Assembly (NCBI GenBank): GCA_018697295.1 | Contig: JABHTJ010000002.1 | Location: forward strand, 191,148 to 255,147 | Reading direction: 5' to 3' | Source: an archaeon | GTDB taxonomy: Archaea; Nanobdellota; Nanobdellia; Pacearchaeales; GW2011-AR1 | DNA length: 64,000 bases | Part shown: piece by piece, positions 36,470 through 46,322 of the stretch | How the letters are laid out: every line of letters starts with the position of its first letter | Numbering within the stretch: the first letter of the stretch is position 1 | Notes under the pieces: model-generated | Told to the model about the DNA's origin: nothing | Databases searched by the model: none | The model's input: only the letters and a program-made list of their open reading frames with translations | Translations under genes and position numbers: made by a program

Positions 36470-38158
36470 TTAACTATGCGCAAACCAGAATTCTAAATTC
36501 CCTTTATCTTTTTTATGACATCTAATAAATCCAACTCTCTCGAAGAAAATAACTTCTCCAATTTTCACATTTTCAATTTCTTCTTCCGCGATTCCTGAAA
36601 TCTTCTCCCCATTAGACATAAGAATTTCAACTTTACTATTTTTAGCGTCGGCAGGGAGCCATTGCATATATTTTAATTTCTTTTCTGAGGTTGGCTCATC
36701 AGAGATATATGAGAACGTTCGTGGCTTTAATGGGAATAATTTATCTGTTTTGAAATTGAAGATGTGCATGAGCCTATACTCAGTATCTTGCATTAAGTCA
36801 TAATCCTCTTTTGGAATATAAAATTCTTGATTGATATTGAATTTTCTTGAATTTTTTGGATCACTTGTGTTGAATGGAATTTCTACGGTTTTGTTTGGAC
36901 TTGCACTGATTGTTATTTTTTCTGGATTTTGGATAAAGAAATATCGAGGAACATTTTCTAGATTTTTTCTATTTAGTGCGTATAAAACTTCTACGGGAAT
37001 TTTAACATTTGTTTTTTTAATTCCCATATCTATAATAAATTTTCGAACTGTTTCGGATTTTATTCCTCTATCTTGGAGTGATTGGAGTGACCAAGTTCGT
37101 GGATCATTCCAGCCAGAATAGTGTCCTGATTTTACTTCTTGTGCTCCTTTTGACTTAGAAATTTTTACGCCTTCAACCTCGAAGAACCCATTGTAAACAA
37201 CCTCTGAATGTTTCCATCCAAAAATATCCCAAATAAATTTTTCAACTTTTGTTTCCATTACAAGATCAGTTCCTCTAAGAATATGCGTTACTCCCAGAAG
37301 ATGGTCGTCGATTGCCCAAGAAAAATCTAAAAGAGGGTATACTCGATATTTTGTTCCTAGAAGTGCGTGAGGTCTATCACTTATTCTAAACATTATTCTA
37401 TCTCGAAATGCTGGATCTGGATTTTGCATTCCAGTTTTTAATCGAACACACATAGAACCTTCTGGGGCCGTGAATAATTTTCTCCATTGTTCCATGTTTG
37501 TTTCTTCATCTCTTTGTCTGCATGAACATTCGATTCCTTTTGCTTTTAATTCCCTCATTTTTTCTTGTTCGCAATCACAAACATACATGTAACTTTTTTT
37601 GATTAATTCTTCGGCATAATTATAATATTTTTCTATTCTATCTGATTTTCGAATAATTTTTTTATCGAAGTTGACGCCGAGCCATTTAATTCCCTCTTCA
37701 ATTAGTTTGTACGCTTCTGGCTCGATTGGTTTTTTGACTGAACCTATAGTGTCATCGATTACAAGAATTAATTTTCCGTCATACATTTTGACATATTCAT
37801 CATTGAGAATAATTGTTCTTGCATTTCCAATGTGAAGTGGGCCTGAAGGAAATGGCGCGAGCCTCATTACGACTTCTCCTTTTTTTGCATTTTCTAATTC
37901 TGGAAGGCCCGTTCTAATTTCTCGCCTACTTATTTTTGATTCATATCCTTTAAATTCTTCAATTTGTCTAGGGAGTGGCATTGCATTTACTTTTTCAAGA
38001 ATTTTGATAATTTTTGGAATGTAATTTTTTATTTCAGATTTTTCTAGTCCTTCTGCGAAGAGGCCTGCTAAAACTGCACCTTGATTTGCTTTTCCTTCGT
38101 GCTTGATTGCATTCTCTAGTGCGTATGCTTTAATCACTTCTTGAGATATTTGTTCCAT
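36470..38158 (-). CDS. gltX: Glutamyl-tRNA synthetase (archaeal type)
   Basis: A 562-residue class I synthetase. The HIGH motif is PSGPLHIGNA near residue 100 and the KMSKS motif is KISKSKG near 333. The C-terminal beta-barrel domain is of the GlnRS-like archaeal/eukaryotic type. It charges tRNA-Glu and, in most archaea, also tRNA-Gln for later amidation. The CDCEQEKM...CSCRQRD segment has Cys pairs that could bind zinc. Confidence 0.96.
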   Translation of the reverse strand: MEQISQEVIKAYALENAIKHEGKANQGAVLAGLFAEGLEKSEIKNYIPKIIKILEKVNAMPLPRQIEEFKGYESKISRREIRTGLPELENAKKGEVVMRLAPFPSGPLHIGNARTIILNDEYVKMYDGKLILVIDDTIGSVKKPIEPEAYKLIEEGIKWLGVNFDKKIIRKSDRIEKYYNYAEELIKKSYMYVCDCEQEKMRELKAKGIECSCRQRDEETNMEQWRKLFTAPEGSMCVRLKTGMQNPDPAFRDRIMFRISDRPHALLGTKYRVYPLLDFSWAIDDHLLGVTHILRGTDLVMETKVEKFIWDIFGWKHSEVVYNGFFEVEGVKISKSKGAQEVKSGHYSGWNDPRTWSLQSLQDRGIKSETVRKFIIDMGIKKTNVKIPVEVLYALNRKNLENVPRYFFIQNPEKITISASPNKTVEIPFNTSDPKNSRKFNINQEFYIPKEDYDLMQDTEYRLMHIFNFKTDKLFPLKPRTFSYISDEPTSEKKLKYMQWLPADAKNSKVEILMSNGEKISGIAEEEIENVKIGEVIFFERVGFIRCHKKDKGNLEFWFAHS

Positions 38159-38219
38159 GTTTTATTGATGGGAATGGGGGTTTTAAATTTGTTGGAATTG
38201 GAGAGATTTAGAATATAAT

Positions 38220-38636
38220 TTACCAACCCATAACGCCCACATTCGTATCTGCTTGGATTCCAGAATCAACGCCGAGCTTTTTTTCGAGAACTTCAAGGCG
38301 ATTTTCTAATTTGTAAATTTTGTTATCGAGTTCAGTTATTTTTTCATCGACTTCTCGTTTATTGTAGCCGTCTGACTGTGTTGAGAATTGTGTTGGAGAC
38401 TCTGCCGAAGTATTCGAAAGATTTTGGAAACCAAAGAAATCTTTGTTTGATAGATTTGAACCTTCTTGTGTTGAACTTGTTTGTTGTGGAAGATTTTTAC
38501 TCTTTCCAATTTCTATGAATCCTTCTTGATTTGTTGGTGTGAGTGAATTTCTAGAATTTCTATTTGGAATTACTACGACACCTTTTTTTTGTAATTCTCT
38601 CATATCGACCATACCTTTTCTTCTTTTGAATAACAT
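38220..38636 (-). CDS. Small protein with C-terminal coiled coil
   Basis: A 138-residue protein with a basic start (MLFKRRKGMVDMRELQKKG). A Ser/Thr/Gln-rich disordered middle runs from 25 to 92, and a clean coiled coil near 93-122 (DEKITELDNKIYKLENRLEVLEKKLG). Such proteins can link to partners through the coil. Unrecognised. It begins the block of unknown proteins that runs to 53200. Confidence 0.65.
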   Translation of the reverse strand: MLFKRRKGMVDMRELQKKGVVVIPNRNSRNSLTPTNQEGFIEIGKSKNLPQQTSSTQEGSNLSNKDFFGFQNLSNTSAESPTQFSTQSDGYNKREVDEKITELDNKIYKLENRLEVLEKKLGVDSGIQADTNVGVMGW

Positions 38637-38734
38637 GTTTGGATAATGTTATCGATTTATTTAAAGGTTTGGTGGATGTTTTTAATGTTTGAAGTTATCT
38701 AAAAATATTTAAAGTTATTTTTATTGTTATTTTT

Positions 38735-38935
38735 ATGAAAACGAAATTTATTCGGGTGGAACAAAAAATCGCAGATACAGAGGCAATAGATGAAATTGTT
38801 AATAAAGAAATTGCAATTCTTGAAGCCCAAGGTTTTTCCATCAAAGATGTTCGATTATCTGTTGGAAGAGATGCTTGGGAAGACTCGGATATTGAAGTTA
38901 GATATAGTGTTAGTATGATTCTTTTATATGACTAA
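38735..38935 (+). CDS. Small alpha/beta protein, unknown
   Basis: A 66-residue protein, MKTKFIRVEQKIADTEAIDE, with a predicted strand, a long helix and two strands ending RYSVSMILLYD. A TTTAAAG box lies 27 bp upstream. The fold could be a small dimerisation domain. Not recognised. Confidence 0.6.
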   Translation: MKTKFIRVEQKIADTEAIDEIVNKEIAILEAQGFSIKDVRLSVGRDAWEDSDIEVRYSVSMILLYD

Positions 38936-38979
38936 GGCTACCTTTTGCTAAAGGAACTTTTATTTTACTCAAGTAAATA

Positions 38980-38987
38980 TTTATATA
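38980..38987 (+). promoter_or_regulatory. TATA box
   Basis: TTTATATA starting 29 bp before the ATG at 39009. Confidence 0.65.
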
Positions 38988-39008
38988 ATCTTTTTTCTGA
39001 AGTATTAT

Positions 39009-40544
39009 ATGGGTGATATTACTATGGAGGCTTTTATGAGGGCTGTTGAGAAAGTTTTTCCAGATGAGAATGATATTCGGAGAAAACCAATTTCGACTTT
39101 TACGATTGCGTTTGATTCTAATCAGGCACAGTTAGAGCCGATTTATTTTTGGTTGTTAGATTTTATTACAGATGGTGGTTGGAAGCCAAAAAAAATTACA
39201 GATAATTTTATGTCTAGTCCTGGTTCTGGACATTTTGCAGATATGGGTCAAAGAGCATCGAGATTACAAGAAGAAGGAATGAAAATTTTGGGCGGACTTA
39301 ATCAAACAATTAAATCTTCGCTGAATTTAGTTTACGATCTGAAAGAATTTGAAATTCGACTCTCGCATTATGAGGATGCTAAATCGGAGGATCCAAAAAC
39401 GGCTAACGAGGGAATTCTTGCCTTAAAACAAATTTGGCTTGATAATGTTGATATAAAAAAGGGACGTGGAGCGATTCACCAGATGGCTACAACTGAAATG
39501 GGATTTACTACTCTCCGTGAAGCTTTTATGATGGCAAAAGACCAGGAAGGTTTGGAAAAGTTAAATAGTGAAAAAGGCGGCGTTATTAACGACCAAGTTA
39601 TGAGAATTTTAATTCCAAGACTTTCTGAATTTAATAAATGGAGAGAATATTCTTATGATGAACTAACAAAACGTATGAGTATTGAAAAACATTATTTGAA
39701 AAGCCAAGTTGAGACAATAAAACTTTATTCTGGATGGCTTCGTCCTTATTTGAAATCTGCTGAACAGCTTCGACAAAAAGGATTTGATGGAAATGCTGCA
39801 CTTGTTAATGCGTTTAGTACGTCTATGTTTGAGTTAACGCTTCTTGGGAAAAGGGATGCAAAAGTTCCGGGAGAATTTGGAGATTACAAACTTAAGCGTA
39901 AATATCATTCAATTATTATTGTTGATATGAATTATCGTGGACATGTTTCTCAACAAGTTGGTCAGGGTGGAGACACATTTTTTGCGCGTGGTGGAAAGAT
40001 TGCCATGACTTTTGATTCGTATTCTCTTAATGAGGAAGAATATAATCTTGTTGAAAAGGCAATGGAGTCTGAAGAGGTTTCCGACGTGCTTAACTTTGAT
40101 GGAGATATGGCGATTGGTTCTCTTGAAGCGTTAAAAGACGATTTAGACCATTTTTTGAAAACTGATGAAGAGAAAGCCGAGGACAAAAAGAAAGAAGAAT
40201 CTGAAAAAAAGAAAACTGGAAAATCTGATGATATTAATCCTTTTACTGTGATGTTTAGTGGAGTTAGAGATTTGTTTAAAGGCAAGCTTTCTCTTTTTGG
40301 AGAAAAATCTGTTGTTGAAATTAAGGAAGTCAAGGATATAAAACCTGATAATCATATTGAAAAAATTGTTCGTGTCGCTGCTTCAAAAGATGCTGCTGAT
40401 GGAGCTTATTTAGTTTATGATGTTTACAAAAAAACTCATGGTATGGCTTCTTCAGAAACCGATTTTGAAAACTTTGAAGAATCTCGTCTTGAGGATCCTG
40501 AAGTAAATCTAAAAGACGTTATTAAAGGATTTAGACGAAATTAG
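39009..40544 (+). CDS. Large helical protein of unknown function
   Basis: A 511-residue, mainly helical protein with no membrane segment. It has a long N-terminal helical region and a middle part (RGHVSQQVGQGGDTFFARGGK) rich in Gly. An acidic Lys/Glu linker follows near 375-405, and a final domain. There is nothing I recognise. It probably forms an operon with the next two genes (46- and 49-base gaps, same direction) and may be a structural or scaffold component. Confidence 0.65.
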   Translation: MGDITMEAFMRAVEKVFPDENDIRRKPISTFTIAFDSNQAQLEPIYFWLLDFITDGGWKPKKITDNFMSSPGSGHFADMGQRASRLQEEGMKILGGLNQTIKSSLNLVYDLKEFEIRLSHYEDAKSEDPKTANEGILALKQIWLDNVDIKKGRGAIHQMATTEMGFTTLREAFMMAKDQEGLEKLNSEKGGVINDQVMRILIPRLSEFNKWREYSYDELTKRMSIEKHYLKSQVETIKLYSGWLRPYLKSAEQLRQKGFDGNAALVNAFSTSMFELTLLGKRDAKVPGEFGDYKLKRKYHSIIIVDMNYRGHVSQQVGQGGDTFFARGGKIAMTFDSYSLNEEEYNLVEKAMESEEVSDVLNFDGDMAIGSLEALKDDLDHFLKTDEEKAEDKKKEESEKKKTGKSDDINPFTVMFSGVRDLFKGKLSLFGEKSVVEIKEVKDIKPDNHIEKIVRVAASKDAADGAYLVYDVYKKTHGMASSETDFENFEESRLEDPEVNLKDVIKGFRRN

Positions 40545-40589
40545 TTTAGCATTCGCAACTTAATTAAATAAGATATTCTTGAATAAATT

Positions 40590-41261
40590 ATGGTTAATGA
40601 AACTGTTCGGAAAATTCCTATTCGGTCGCGTAAGAAAGTTTTGGATAAACGGAAATCTTTGTCGACTCGTAAAAAAAAGAAGCTTAGGCGAAAGCTATTA
40701 TCCACAAGACCTCGTGAGGAAATTTCTATTGGAAATGTTGGGTTAGCGACGACAAAATTGCTTGGAAAAAAAACTTTTAAGAAATCTAAGAAGAAACCAT
40801 TGGGAACTTTAGAAGAAACCATTGCTGGAGAATCGAAAGAAGACTTTTGGAAATCTCATGTTGAGTTAGATGAAGATAGGGAAGATTCTGAAGAAGGTTT
40901 TTATTCTCCTAGTAAACGGGATGAAGAAGATGATCCGAATATTTTTTATGGTCCGAGCAACAATGAATCAAAATATGAGGCTGGACAAGATTCAATAGAT
41001 TCTCGTCCTTCTTCAAATGTTGAAGTTATTCGTCCTGGTTTAGCCTTAAAATCTAGCGAAAAAGACTCTTTTGATCCTTCTGGAAATTTTATTCAAGGTT
41101 CTAAAAAAAGGAAAACTTCTTCTCAAGGTGTTGTTGGGGAGACTTCTGAAAATCCTTTAGATAGATTATATTCCGGGGCGAGGAAGGATTTTGATAGTGA
41201 AAAACACATGGCTAATCCCGAAAAACTTCATGATTATGATTCTGCTAAGAAGTATAAGTAG
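40590..41261 (+). CDS. Basic, disordered protein, unknown
   Basis: A 223-residue hydrophilic protein. The first 70 residues are strongly basic (RSRKKVLDKRKSLSTRKKKKL). The rest is acidic and Ser/Pro-rich with little predicted structure. It may bind nucleic acid or a membrane surface with the basic part. It is flanked closely by genes for a helical protein and a TIM-barrel protein in the same direction. Confidence 0.6.
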   Translation: MVNETVRKIPIRSRKKVLDKRKSLSTRKKKKLRRKLLSTRPREEISIGNVGLATTKLLGKKTFKKSKKKPLGTLEETIAGESKEDFWKSHVELDEDREDSEEGFYSPSKRDEEDDPNIFYGPSNNESKYEAGQDSIDSRPSSNVEVIRPGLALKSSEKDSFDPSGNFIQGSKKRKTSSQGVVGETSENPLDRLYSGARKDFDSEKHMANPEKLHDYDSAKKYK

Positions 41262-41280
41262 GAATTTTTTAAGAGGTAAT

Positions 41281-41288
41281 TTTAAATA
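41281..41288 (+). promoter_or_regulatory. TATA-like box
   Basis: TTTAAATA starting 29 bp before the ATG at 41310. Confidence 0.6.
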
Positions 41289-41309
41289 TCTTATATCTCT
41301 TAATCTTTA

Positions 41310-43286
41310 ATGGCGAATCCTAGTAGTGAGAATTTTTACGAAGGCGGGGACTCTTCTCTTAAACCTGATTTTTCTTCCGGTGCGCCTTATACTGGATTTA
41401 CGAATCTTAGTGGTTCTCAAATTGGTTTTTCTGGAAATCCTATGACTTCTGATCAAGTAACTGAAACGGTTAATGCGATTAAACAGGGAACTAAAGTTTT
41501 CGAAGTTGGAGCGCTTAATCAGAAAACTTTGGAAGCGATTCCCAAACAACATTTTGATGAAATTCGAGCTCTTACTAAACTTACTGGGGTTAATCCTTCA
41601 TTTCATGCTCCGCTTACCGATGCTGCTGGTTTTGGTGAACGAGGCTATGAAGGTGAAGAAACTCGGGTGCAAAATGAACGAAAAATGTTTGATGCGATAC
41701 AAAAAGGTTTTCTGATTGATCCAGATAGAAATATTCCCATTGTTTTTCATTCTGGAAATGCGGGTGGATATACTACTCAACTTATTGGGGAAAAAGATGA
41801 AAAGGGAAAGATTATTTCGAAAGTGAAATCTATTCCTGTGATTAACTTAGAATCCAAGCAAACTGTTCAAGTTGAAGATAGTCGGTTGTATTCTATTGGA
41901 CATACTCAAGAGATTATTGCAGGTTTTGAAGATATTAAGAAGGGGGGGAAAATCATGTCTGCTAAAGATTCTATTCGCAATCAAAATGATACGGGGTGGG
42001 ATAAAGAAATTAATGAGTTTACACTCGCAAAACGATTTGCAAATCAAGCTTTAAACGATGCAATTACTTCGACAAAATCTGTTTCTCCAGATGGTACTGA
42101 AGAACATGCATTTGTTCTTGCTAAAACTCAAATCAAAAGTGAGGCAGATAAGGCAGCTTTTAAAAAAGTCTATGATGAAAATCCTTCATTTGAACAATCC
42201 TTGAACAGCGCAGCGACGCTTATTAGTAGTAATCATCAATCGCTTAACACTTTATTTAACAAAGCTTACAAATATGGCTCTGAGAAACAAAAACTTGCAT
42301 TAATTCAATTGTCTAGTGATTGGAATCAAGATACGCATAATCAGGCAGAGGCATTTGAAAAAGCTGGTGTAATCAAGTTGAATAATTACGAGGAACAGAT
42401 TATGGAAAATAATTTGCAGGAAAAATATGTTGATAGGTTGAAAGCTATAACTGAGCCTCGGTATCTTCAACGAGATGGAATTGTTTTGAAGGATGAAAAA
42501 ACTGGGAAAAAATTAAGAGATGAAAATTTTGGTGCTCCAAAGGTTCATGTTAATGCCAGTGATTATGCGATGGATGAGGCGGCGAAGACATTTGGAAATT
42601 TGGCGATTCGTTCTTATAATGAATATAAAGAAAAAGCTCCGACGATAGTTGTTGAAAATATCTGGGAAGGTCTTGGTTTTTCTACGGCTGACGATATGAG
42701 AAAATTACTTGATAAATCTAGGGCAGGTTTTGAGAAGTTTTTGAGGAAGAAAGGAAAAAGTGAAAGTGAAGCTAAAAAGATTGCAGCAAAACAGCTTGGC
42801 GTTACATGGGATATGGGTCACATCAATATGGCTAAGGGAAAAGGTTTTGATGATAAATATGTTGAAGAAGAAACTGCTAAAATTGCCGAGTATGTAAAAC
42901 ACGTTCACGTTACAGATAATTTTGGATTTGAGGATTCTCATCTGATTCCCGGTATGGGAAATGTTCCAATTAAAAAAGTCTTAGAAGCATTAGAAAAAGA
43001 GGGAAAGATTGATGAAATGAAAATGATTGTCGAAGCTGGAGGGATTAATCAGGCTTTTAAGAAATTGCCTCATCAAATGTCTCTTGGCGCATTTAATGCT
43101 GGTCTTGGTGGGGCACCCTCTGGACAAACGGGGGGAATGATGGGAGATTATTTTGGTGGATATGGGACTGTGAGTCCTGAACAACACCACACTATGTATG
43201 GTGCTGGCTTTACGACGATGCCGGCTGAACTTGGCGGACAAATGCCTGGCGGACAATCGCGATTTGGCGGAACTCCTATGGCCTGA
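41310..43286 (+). CDS. TIM-barrel protein (AP endonuclease 2 / sugar isomerase-like) with Gly-rich tail
   Basis: A 658-residue protein. Barrel motifs are visible: PSFHAPLTDAAGFG near 97, PIVFHSGNAGG near 150, IVVENIWEG near 450, TWDMGHINMAKG near 500, KHVHVTDNFG near 530 and MIVEAGG near 570. These are the His/Glu/Asp metal sites of the Xyl isomerase-like/AP endonuclease superfamily. A large helical insertion (about 200-400) separates the halves. The last 65 residues are Gly/Met/Pro-rich. The family usually has about 300 residues, so the insertion and tail are unusual. Substrate unknown. Confidence 0.72.
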   Translation: MANPSSENFYEGGDSSLKPDFSSGAPYTGFTNLSGSQIGFSGNPMTSDQVTETVNAIKQGTKVFEVGALNQKTLEAIPKQHFDEIRALTKLTGVNPSFHAPLTDAAGFGERGYEGEETRVQNERKMFDAIQKGFLIDPDRNIPIVFHSGNAGGYTTQLIGEKDEKGKIISKVKSIPVINLESKQTVQVEDSRLYSIGHTQEIIAGFEDIKKGGKIMSAKDSIRNQNDTGWDKEINEFTLAKRFANQALNDAITSTKSVSPDGTEEHAFVLAKTQIKSEADKAAFKKVYDENPSFEQSLNSAATLISSNHQSLNTLFNKAYKYGSEKQKLALIQLSSDWNQDTHNQAEAFEKAGVIKLNNYEEQIMENNLQEKYVDRLKAITEPRYLQRDGIVLKDEKTGKKLRDENFGAPKVHVNASDYAMDEAAKTFGNLAIRSYNEYKEKAPTIVVENIWEGLGFSTADDMRKLLDKSRAGFEKFLRKKGKSESEAKKIAAKQLGVTWDMGHINMAKGKGFDDKYVEEETAKIAEYVKHVHVTDNFGFEDSHLIPGMGNVPIKKVLEALEKEGKIDEMKMIVEAGGINQAFKKLPHQMSLGAFNAGLGGAPSGQTGGMMGDYFGGYGTVSPEQHHTMYGAGFTTMPAELGGQMPGGQSRFGGTPMA

Positions 43287-43309
43287 ATGGATTAGTTTCC
43301 TCCAATAAT

Positions 43310-43317
43310 TTTAAAAA
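43310..43317 (+). promoter_or_regulatory. TATA-like box
   Basis: TTTAAAAA starting 29 bp before the ATG at 43339. Confidence 0.55.
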
Positions 43318-43338
43318 GAATCTTTCTCTTAGATATTT

Positions 43339-43953
43339 ATGGTGGGTGTGGCAGATTTTTTTAATGATATAACTAATTTTTTATCTGGAGATGCAGGAGT
43401 TATATTGACATTACTTTTTTTTACTGCTGTAATTATTATCTATTCTATTTTTGTGTTTTATTTTTATAGGTTTTTAGCACGAAAAAATATTATTGAATTA
43501 AATCTTCACCAATATAATACTCACTCTAAACCTGGCTTTGCAAAAATGATTGCTGCACTTTTGTATTTCTTAGAATATATTATTCTTTTACCGATTGTTA
43601 CTTTCTTTTGGTTTGTAATTTTGGCAATTATTCTTCTTGTTTTGGCCGAGGGGATAAGTCTTGAAACTGTGCTTTTTATTTCTGCTGCCCTTGTTGCTTC
43701 TGTTCGAGCGACGTCGTATGTTAATGAAGATTTGGCGAAAGACTTAGCTAAAATGATTCCATTTACTTTGCTTGCCATTGCAATTACGAAGCCAGGATTT
43801 TTTGACGTTTCTTTACTCTTTACAAGAATTTTAGAAATCTCAACCTTGTTTTCAAATATCTTAAATTATTTAGGATTTATCATTATTTTTGAACTTATTA
43901 TGAGGATGCTTGACTTTACCAATAATCTTTTTGGAGAACGTATATCTGAGTAG
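43339..43953 (+). CDS. Multi-pass membrane protein
   Basis: A 204-residue protein with about five hydrophobic segments: near 20-45, 68-90, 96-118, 132-150 and 165-190. A soluble loop (NLHQYNTHSKPGFAK) separates the first two. No family recognised. It lies between the TIM-barrel gene and a nucleotidyltransferase gene in the block of unknowns. Confidence 0.7.
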   Translation: MVGVADFFNDITNFLSGDAGVILTLLFFTAVIIIYSIFVFYFYRFLARKNIIELNLHQYNTHSKPGFAKMIAALLYFLEYIILLPIVTFFWFVILAIILLVLAEGISLETVLFISAALVASVRATSYVNEDLAKDLAKMIPFTLLAIAITKPGFFDVSLLFTRILEISTLFSNILNYLGFIIIFELIMRMLDFTNNLFGERISE

Positions 43954-44027
43954 TTGAGTAATTTTTTTCTTTCGAGTAAAACTTTATAAAATCCTTTTGT
44001 TATAGTTGTTTAAGAGATTGGTGATTA

Positions 44028-44882
44028 ATGGCTGCTGAAAAAAATAAGAAAAAAGGTGTATCGAAGATTAATCGTGCTAAATCTGATACGATGAAAATTG
44101 CAAACGATCGTGATATGGCATATGATTTTGCGACGAAGGCTTATCGAGAATTTGATCAAATGATTAAATCAGTTGTTCTATTTGGCTCAGGTGCTAAAAA
44201 ATCTGGAAGTGGTGACTCGGATATTGATATTTTAATTATTCTCGATGACGTTTCTGTAAATTGGGATATGGAACTTATTGCATGGTACAGGGAAGAACTT
44301 GGTAAATTAATCTCTAAAAATCCTTATGCAAAACCACTCCATATAAATTCTGTTAAATTGTCGACGTGGTGGGCTGATTTAATGCGTGGTGACCCAATTA
44401 TTTTGAACGTTCTTCGTTATGGCGAGGCGTTAGTTGATTTTGGAGGATTTTTTCAGCCTCTCAAAATTTTGCTTCATGAAGGAAGGGTTAAGTCGACTCC
44501 AGAAGCAATGTATACACTTTTGCAACGGGCTCCAGGACACATTGCTCGTGCTCGAGGATTTATGCTCCAGAGTGTTGATGGGATCTATTGGACTATGATT
44601 GATTCTGCTCACGCGGCATTGATTGCTCACGATTTAACTCCGACGTCACCAGAGCATGTTGGAGAAATGTTGCATGAACACTTTGTTTCAAAAAAAATGC
44701 TTAATAAAAAATATGTTCGTTATTATGATTATGTGCATGGCGTTGCTAAAAAAATTATCCATGGAAAATTGCAACATGTTCGAGGCCAAGATTTGGATGA
44801 CTTTATGAAAATGGCTGAAGATTTTTTGGACGAAATGGCTAAGTTAGTTGATATTGCTATTGAAAAGAAAAAAAAGATGTAG
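44028..44882 (+). CDS. Nucleotidyltransferase (Pol-beta superfamily)
   Basis: A 284-residue protein. VLFGSGAKKSGSGDSDIDILIIL near residue 47 is the GSx10DxD-type catalytic motif of the MNT/Pol-beta superfamily. A long C-terminal helical region (residues 130-280) resembles HEPN-like or KEN-type helices that accompany such enzymes. It could be a stand-alone AMP/CMP transferase. A GGTGATTA ribosome binding site precedes the ATG, and a TATA box at 43983 is 45 bp away, so the message has a leader. Confidence 0.8.
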   Translation: MAAEKNKKKGVSKINRAKSDTMKIANDRDMAYDFATKAYREFDQMIKSVVLFGSGAKKSGSGDSDIDILIILDDVSVNWDMELIAWYREELGKLISKNPYAKPLHINSVKLSTWWADLMRGDPIILNVLRYGEALVDFGGFFQPLKILLHEGRVKSTPEAMYTLLQRAPGHIARARGFMLQSVDGIYWTMIDSAHAALIAHDLTPTSPEHVGEMLHEHFVSKKMLNKKYVRYYDYVHGVAKKIIHGKLQHVRGQDLDDFMKMAEDFLDEMAKLVDIAIEKKKKM

Positions 44883-44912
44883 TTGTTTGGAAGAATAGTT
44901 TCTAATTATCCT

Positions 44913-45860
44913 TTATGCAGCCATTCGTGAAGTTTGTTCTTGTGCTTTTCTTTTTGCAATTTCTTCATCGACTAATCTCTGGAAAATGCTCTCTGTTGCA
45001 GAACTTTGTATTTCTTGAACAAACTCGCCTGAAGGTTTTAGTCCAGCATAGGTTTCATATAATTCTTTTCTTTCTTTATTTAGGCCCATAGTTATTTGAA
45101 CCATTTCAAAAGCACTTGGTGTTGGATTTTGTCCGGCTGGAGTTACTCGAATTTTTGCCATTCTTGCCGTCTCTTTTCGTTCTTCAAGTTTTGCTTCTAA
45201 TTCTGTTTCTTTGGTTTCTAATTCATTTCCCTTTTGTGTTAGATATGCTTGCGTGTCTACTAAAAATTTTGCTGGGCCGTGAGCACGTACTGTATTTCTT
45301 GCAGCACCTTTAGCTTCTTCATTTAAGATTCCTAAATACTCTGCTGCATTTTCTAAAATATATCGTCCAACCAAAGAAGACCCTGTTTCTAGTTCATGTT
45401 TTAGAACTTCTCTTGGTCTTTCTTGAATCATTTCCATAATGCCCATTGCCTGAGATATATGTCCTCTTGCCCGGTCATATTTTTTCGCACCTTCGCTTGA
45501 ACCTGAAGAGAGTTTACATTCTGGAGAACTATTTATTGCTTGGCGTATTTGTTCTTCTTCACTTAACTCGCCAACAACTTTTGGAAAATGCCCATTTACA
45601 TAAGCGCCTAAATCCCGACTAACTTCTTTTATTTGTCCTCGCTTAAAAAATTCTAATTCTCGTAGAGAATATTTTGCAGGATTTATACCTGTGAGCTGTG
45701 AGTAGCCCTTTAATCCTTCTTCTGTTTCAAGATTAGCTCCTTTAATTGTTTCGAGTACGCTCGTTGCATCTACAAGTGATTTTGGATGGTATTCTCTAAG
45801 AGTTCTTCTTCCACCTTCTCCCGTTTTAGTTAGTTTTCCTAAATATGCTTCTAATGCCAT
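44913..45860 (-). CDS. Helical protein, unknown
   Basis: A 315-residue protein, helical throughout with strong Glu/Lys/Arg content. A long predicted coiled coil lies near 205-240 (KGNELETKETELEAKLEERK). No transmembrane segment. It is the only minus-strand gene between 38.7 and 53.2 kb, so it has its own promoter. I do not recognise it. Confidence 0.65.
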   Translation of the reverse strand: MALEAYLGKLTKTGEGGRRTLREYHPKSLVDATSVLETIKGANLETEEGLKGYSQLTGINPAKYSLRELEFFKRGQIKEVSRDLGAYVNGHFPKVVGELSEEEQIRQAINSSPECKLSSGSSEGAKKYDRARGHISQAMGIMEMIQERPREVLKHELETGSSLVGRYILENAAEYLGILNEEAKGAARNTVRAHGPAKFLVDTQAYLTQKGNELETKETELEAKLEERKETARMAKIRVTPAGQNPTPSAFEMVQITMGLNKERKELYETYAGLKPSGEFVQEIQSSATESIFQRLVDEEIAKRKAQEQTSRMAA

Positions 45861-45967
45861 ACTTATCTTACATCAAAAGACTTTATAAAGTTTTCTATCT
45901 GTTGTATCTTGGAAGGAGTAACATTTTGTAGAAAATCTTTAAATGATTTGTTTTGGTATACGTTATT

Positions 45968-46285
45968 ATGAAATTATTTGGAAAAAGTCATCAAGAGCGA
46001 TTGAAAAATAAACGAGATTCAGGATTTGGAGAACCTAGGCGAAGAGGTTTTGTTGACAAATCTGCTGAACTTTGTCCGGGAGAATTTGAAAGTCTTGTTA
46101 AAATAAAGTTATATGAGAAATTTAGATGTTCTAAAAATGGGAGAAAATTACTCTCTGAATCGCGAAACCCTTTTGGAGATTCAGATTATTTGTCTGCTTG
46201 TTTTGATGATTATGAAAAGGAAAAATACGAAGCATATGAAGTTTTGCGTGAAAAAGGGCGTAAATGGTTTATGAAACATTATTAA
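45968..46285 (+). CDS. Small basic protein, unknown
   Basis: A 105-residue protein starting MKLFGKSHQERLKNK. It has a basic N-terminus and a single conserved-looking helical core (EFESLVKIKLYEKFRC, DDYEKEKYEAYEVLREKG). It lies just ahead of aIF2-gamma. Function not evident. Confidence 0.55.
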   Translation: MKLFGKSHQERLKNKRDSGFGEPRRRGFVDKSAELCPGEFESLVKIKLYEKFRCSKNGRKLLSESRNPFGDSDYLSACFDDYEKEKYEAYEVLREKGRKWFMKHY

Positions 46286-46322
46286 CAAAAACACTTTTAT
46301 ACCCTCTATCGCATGAGTAATT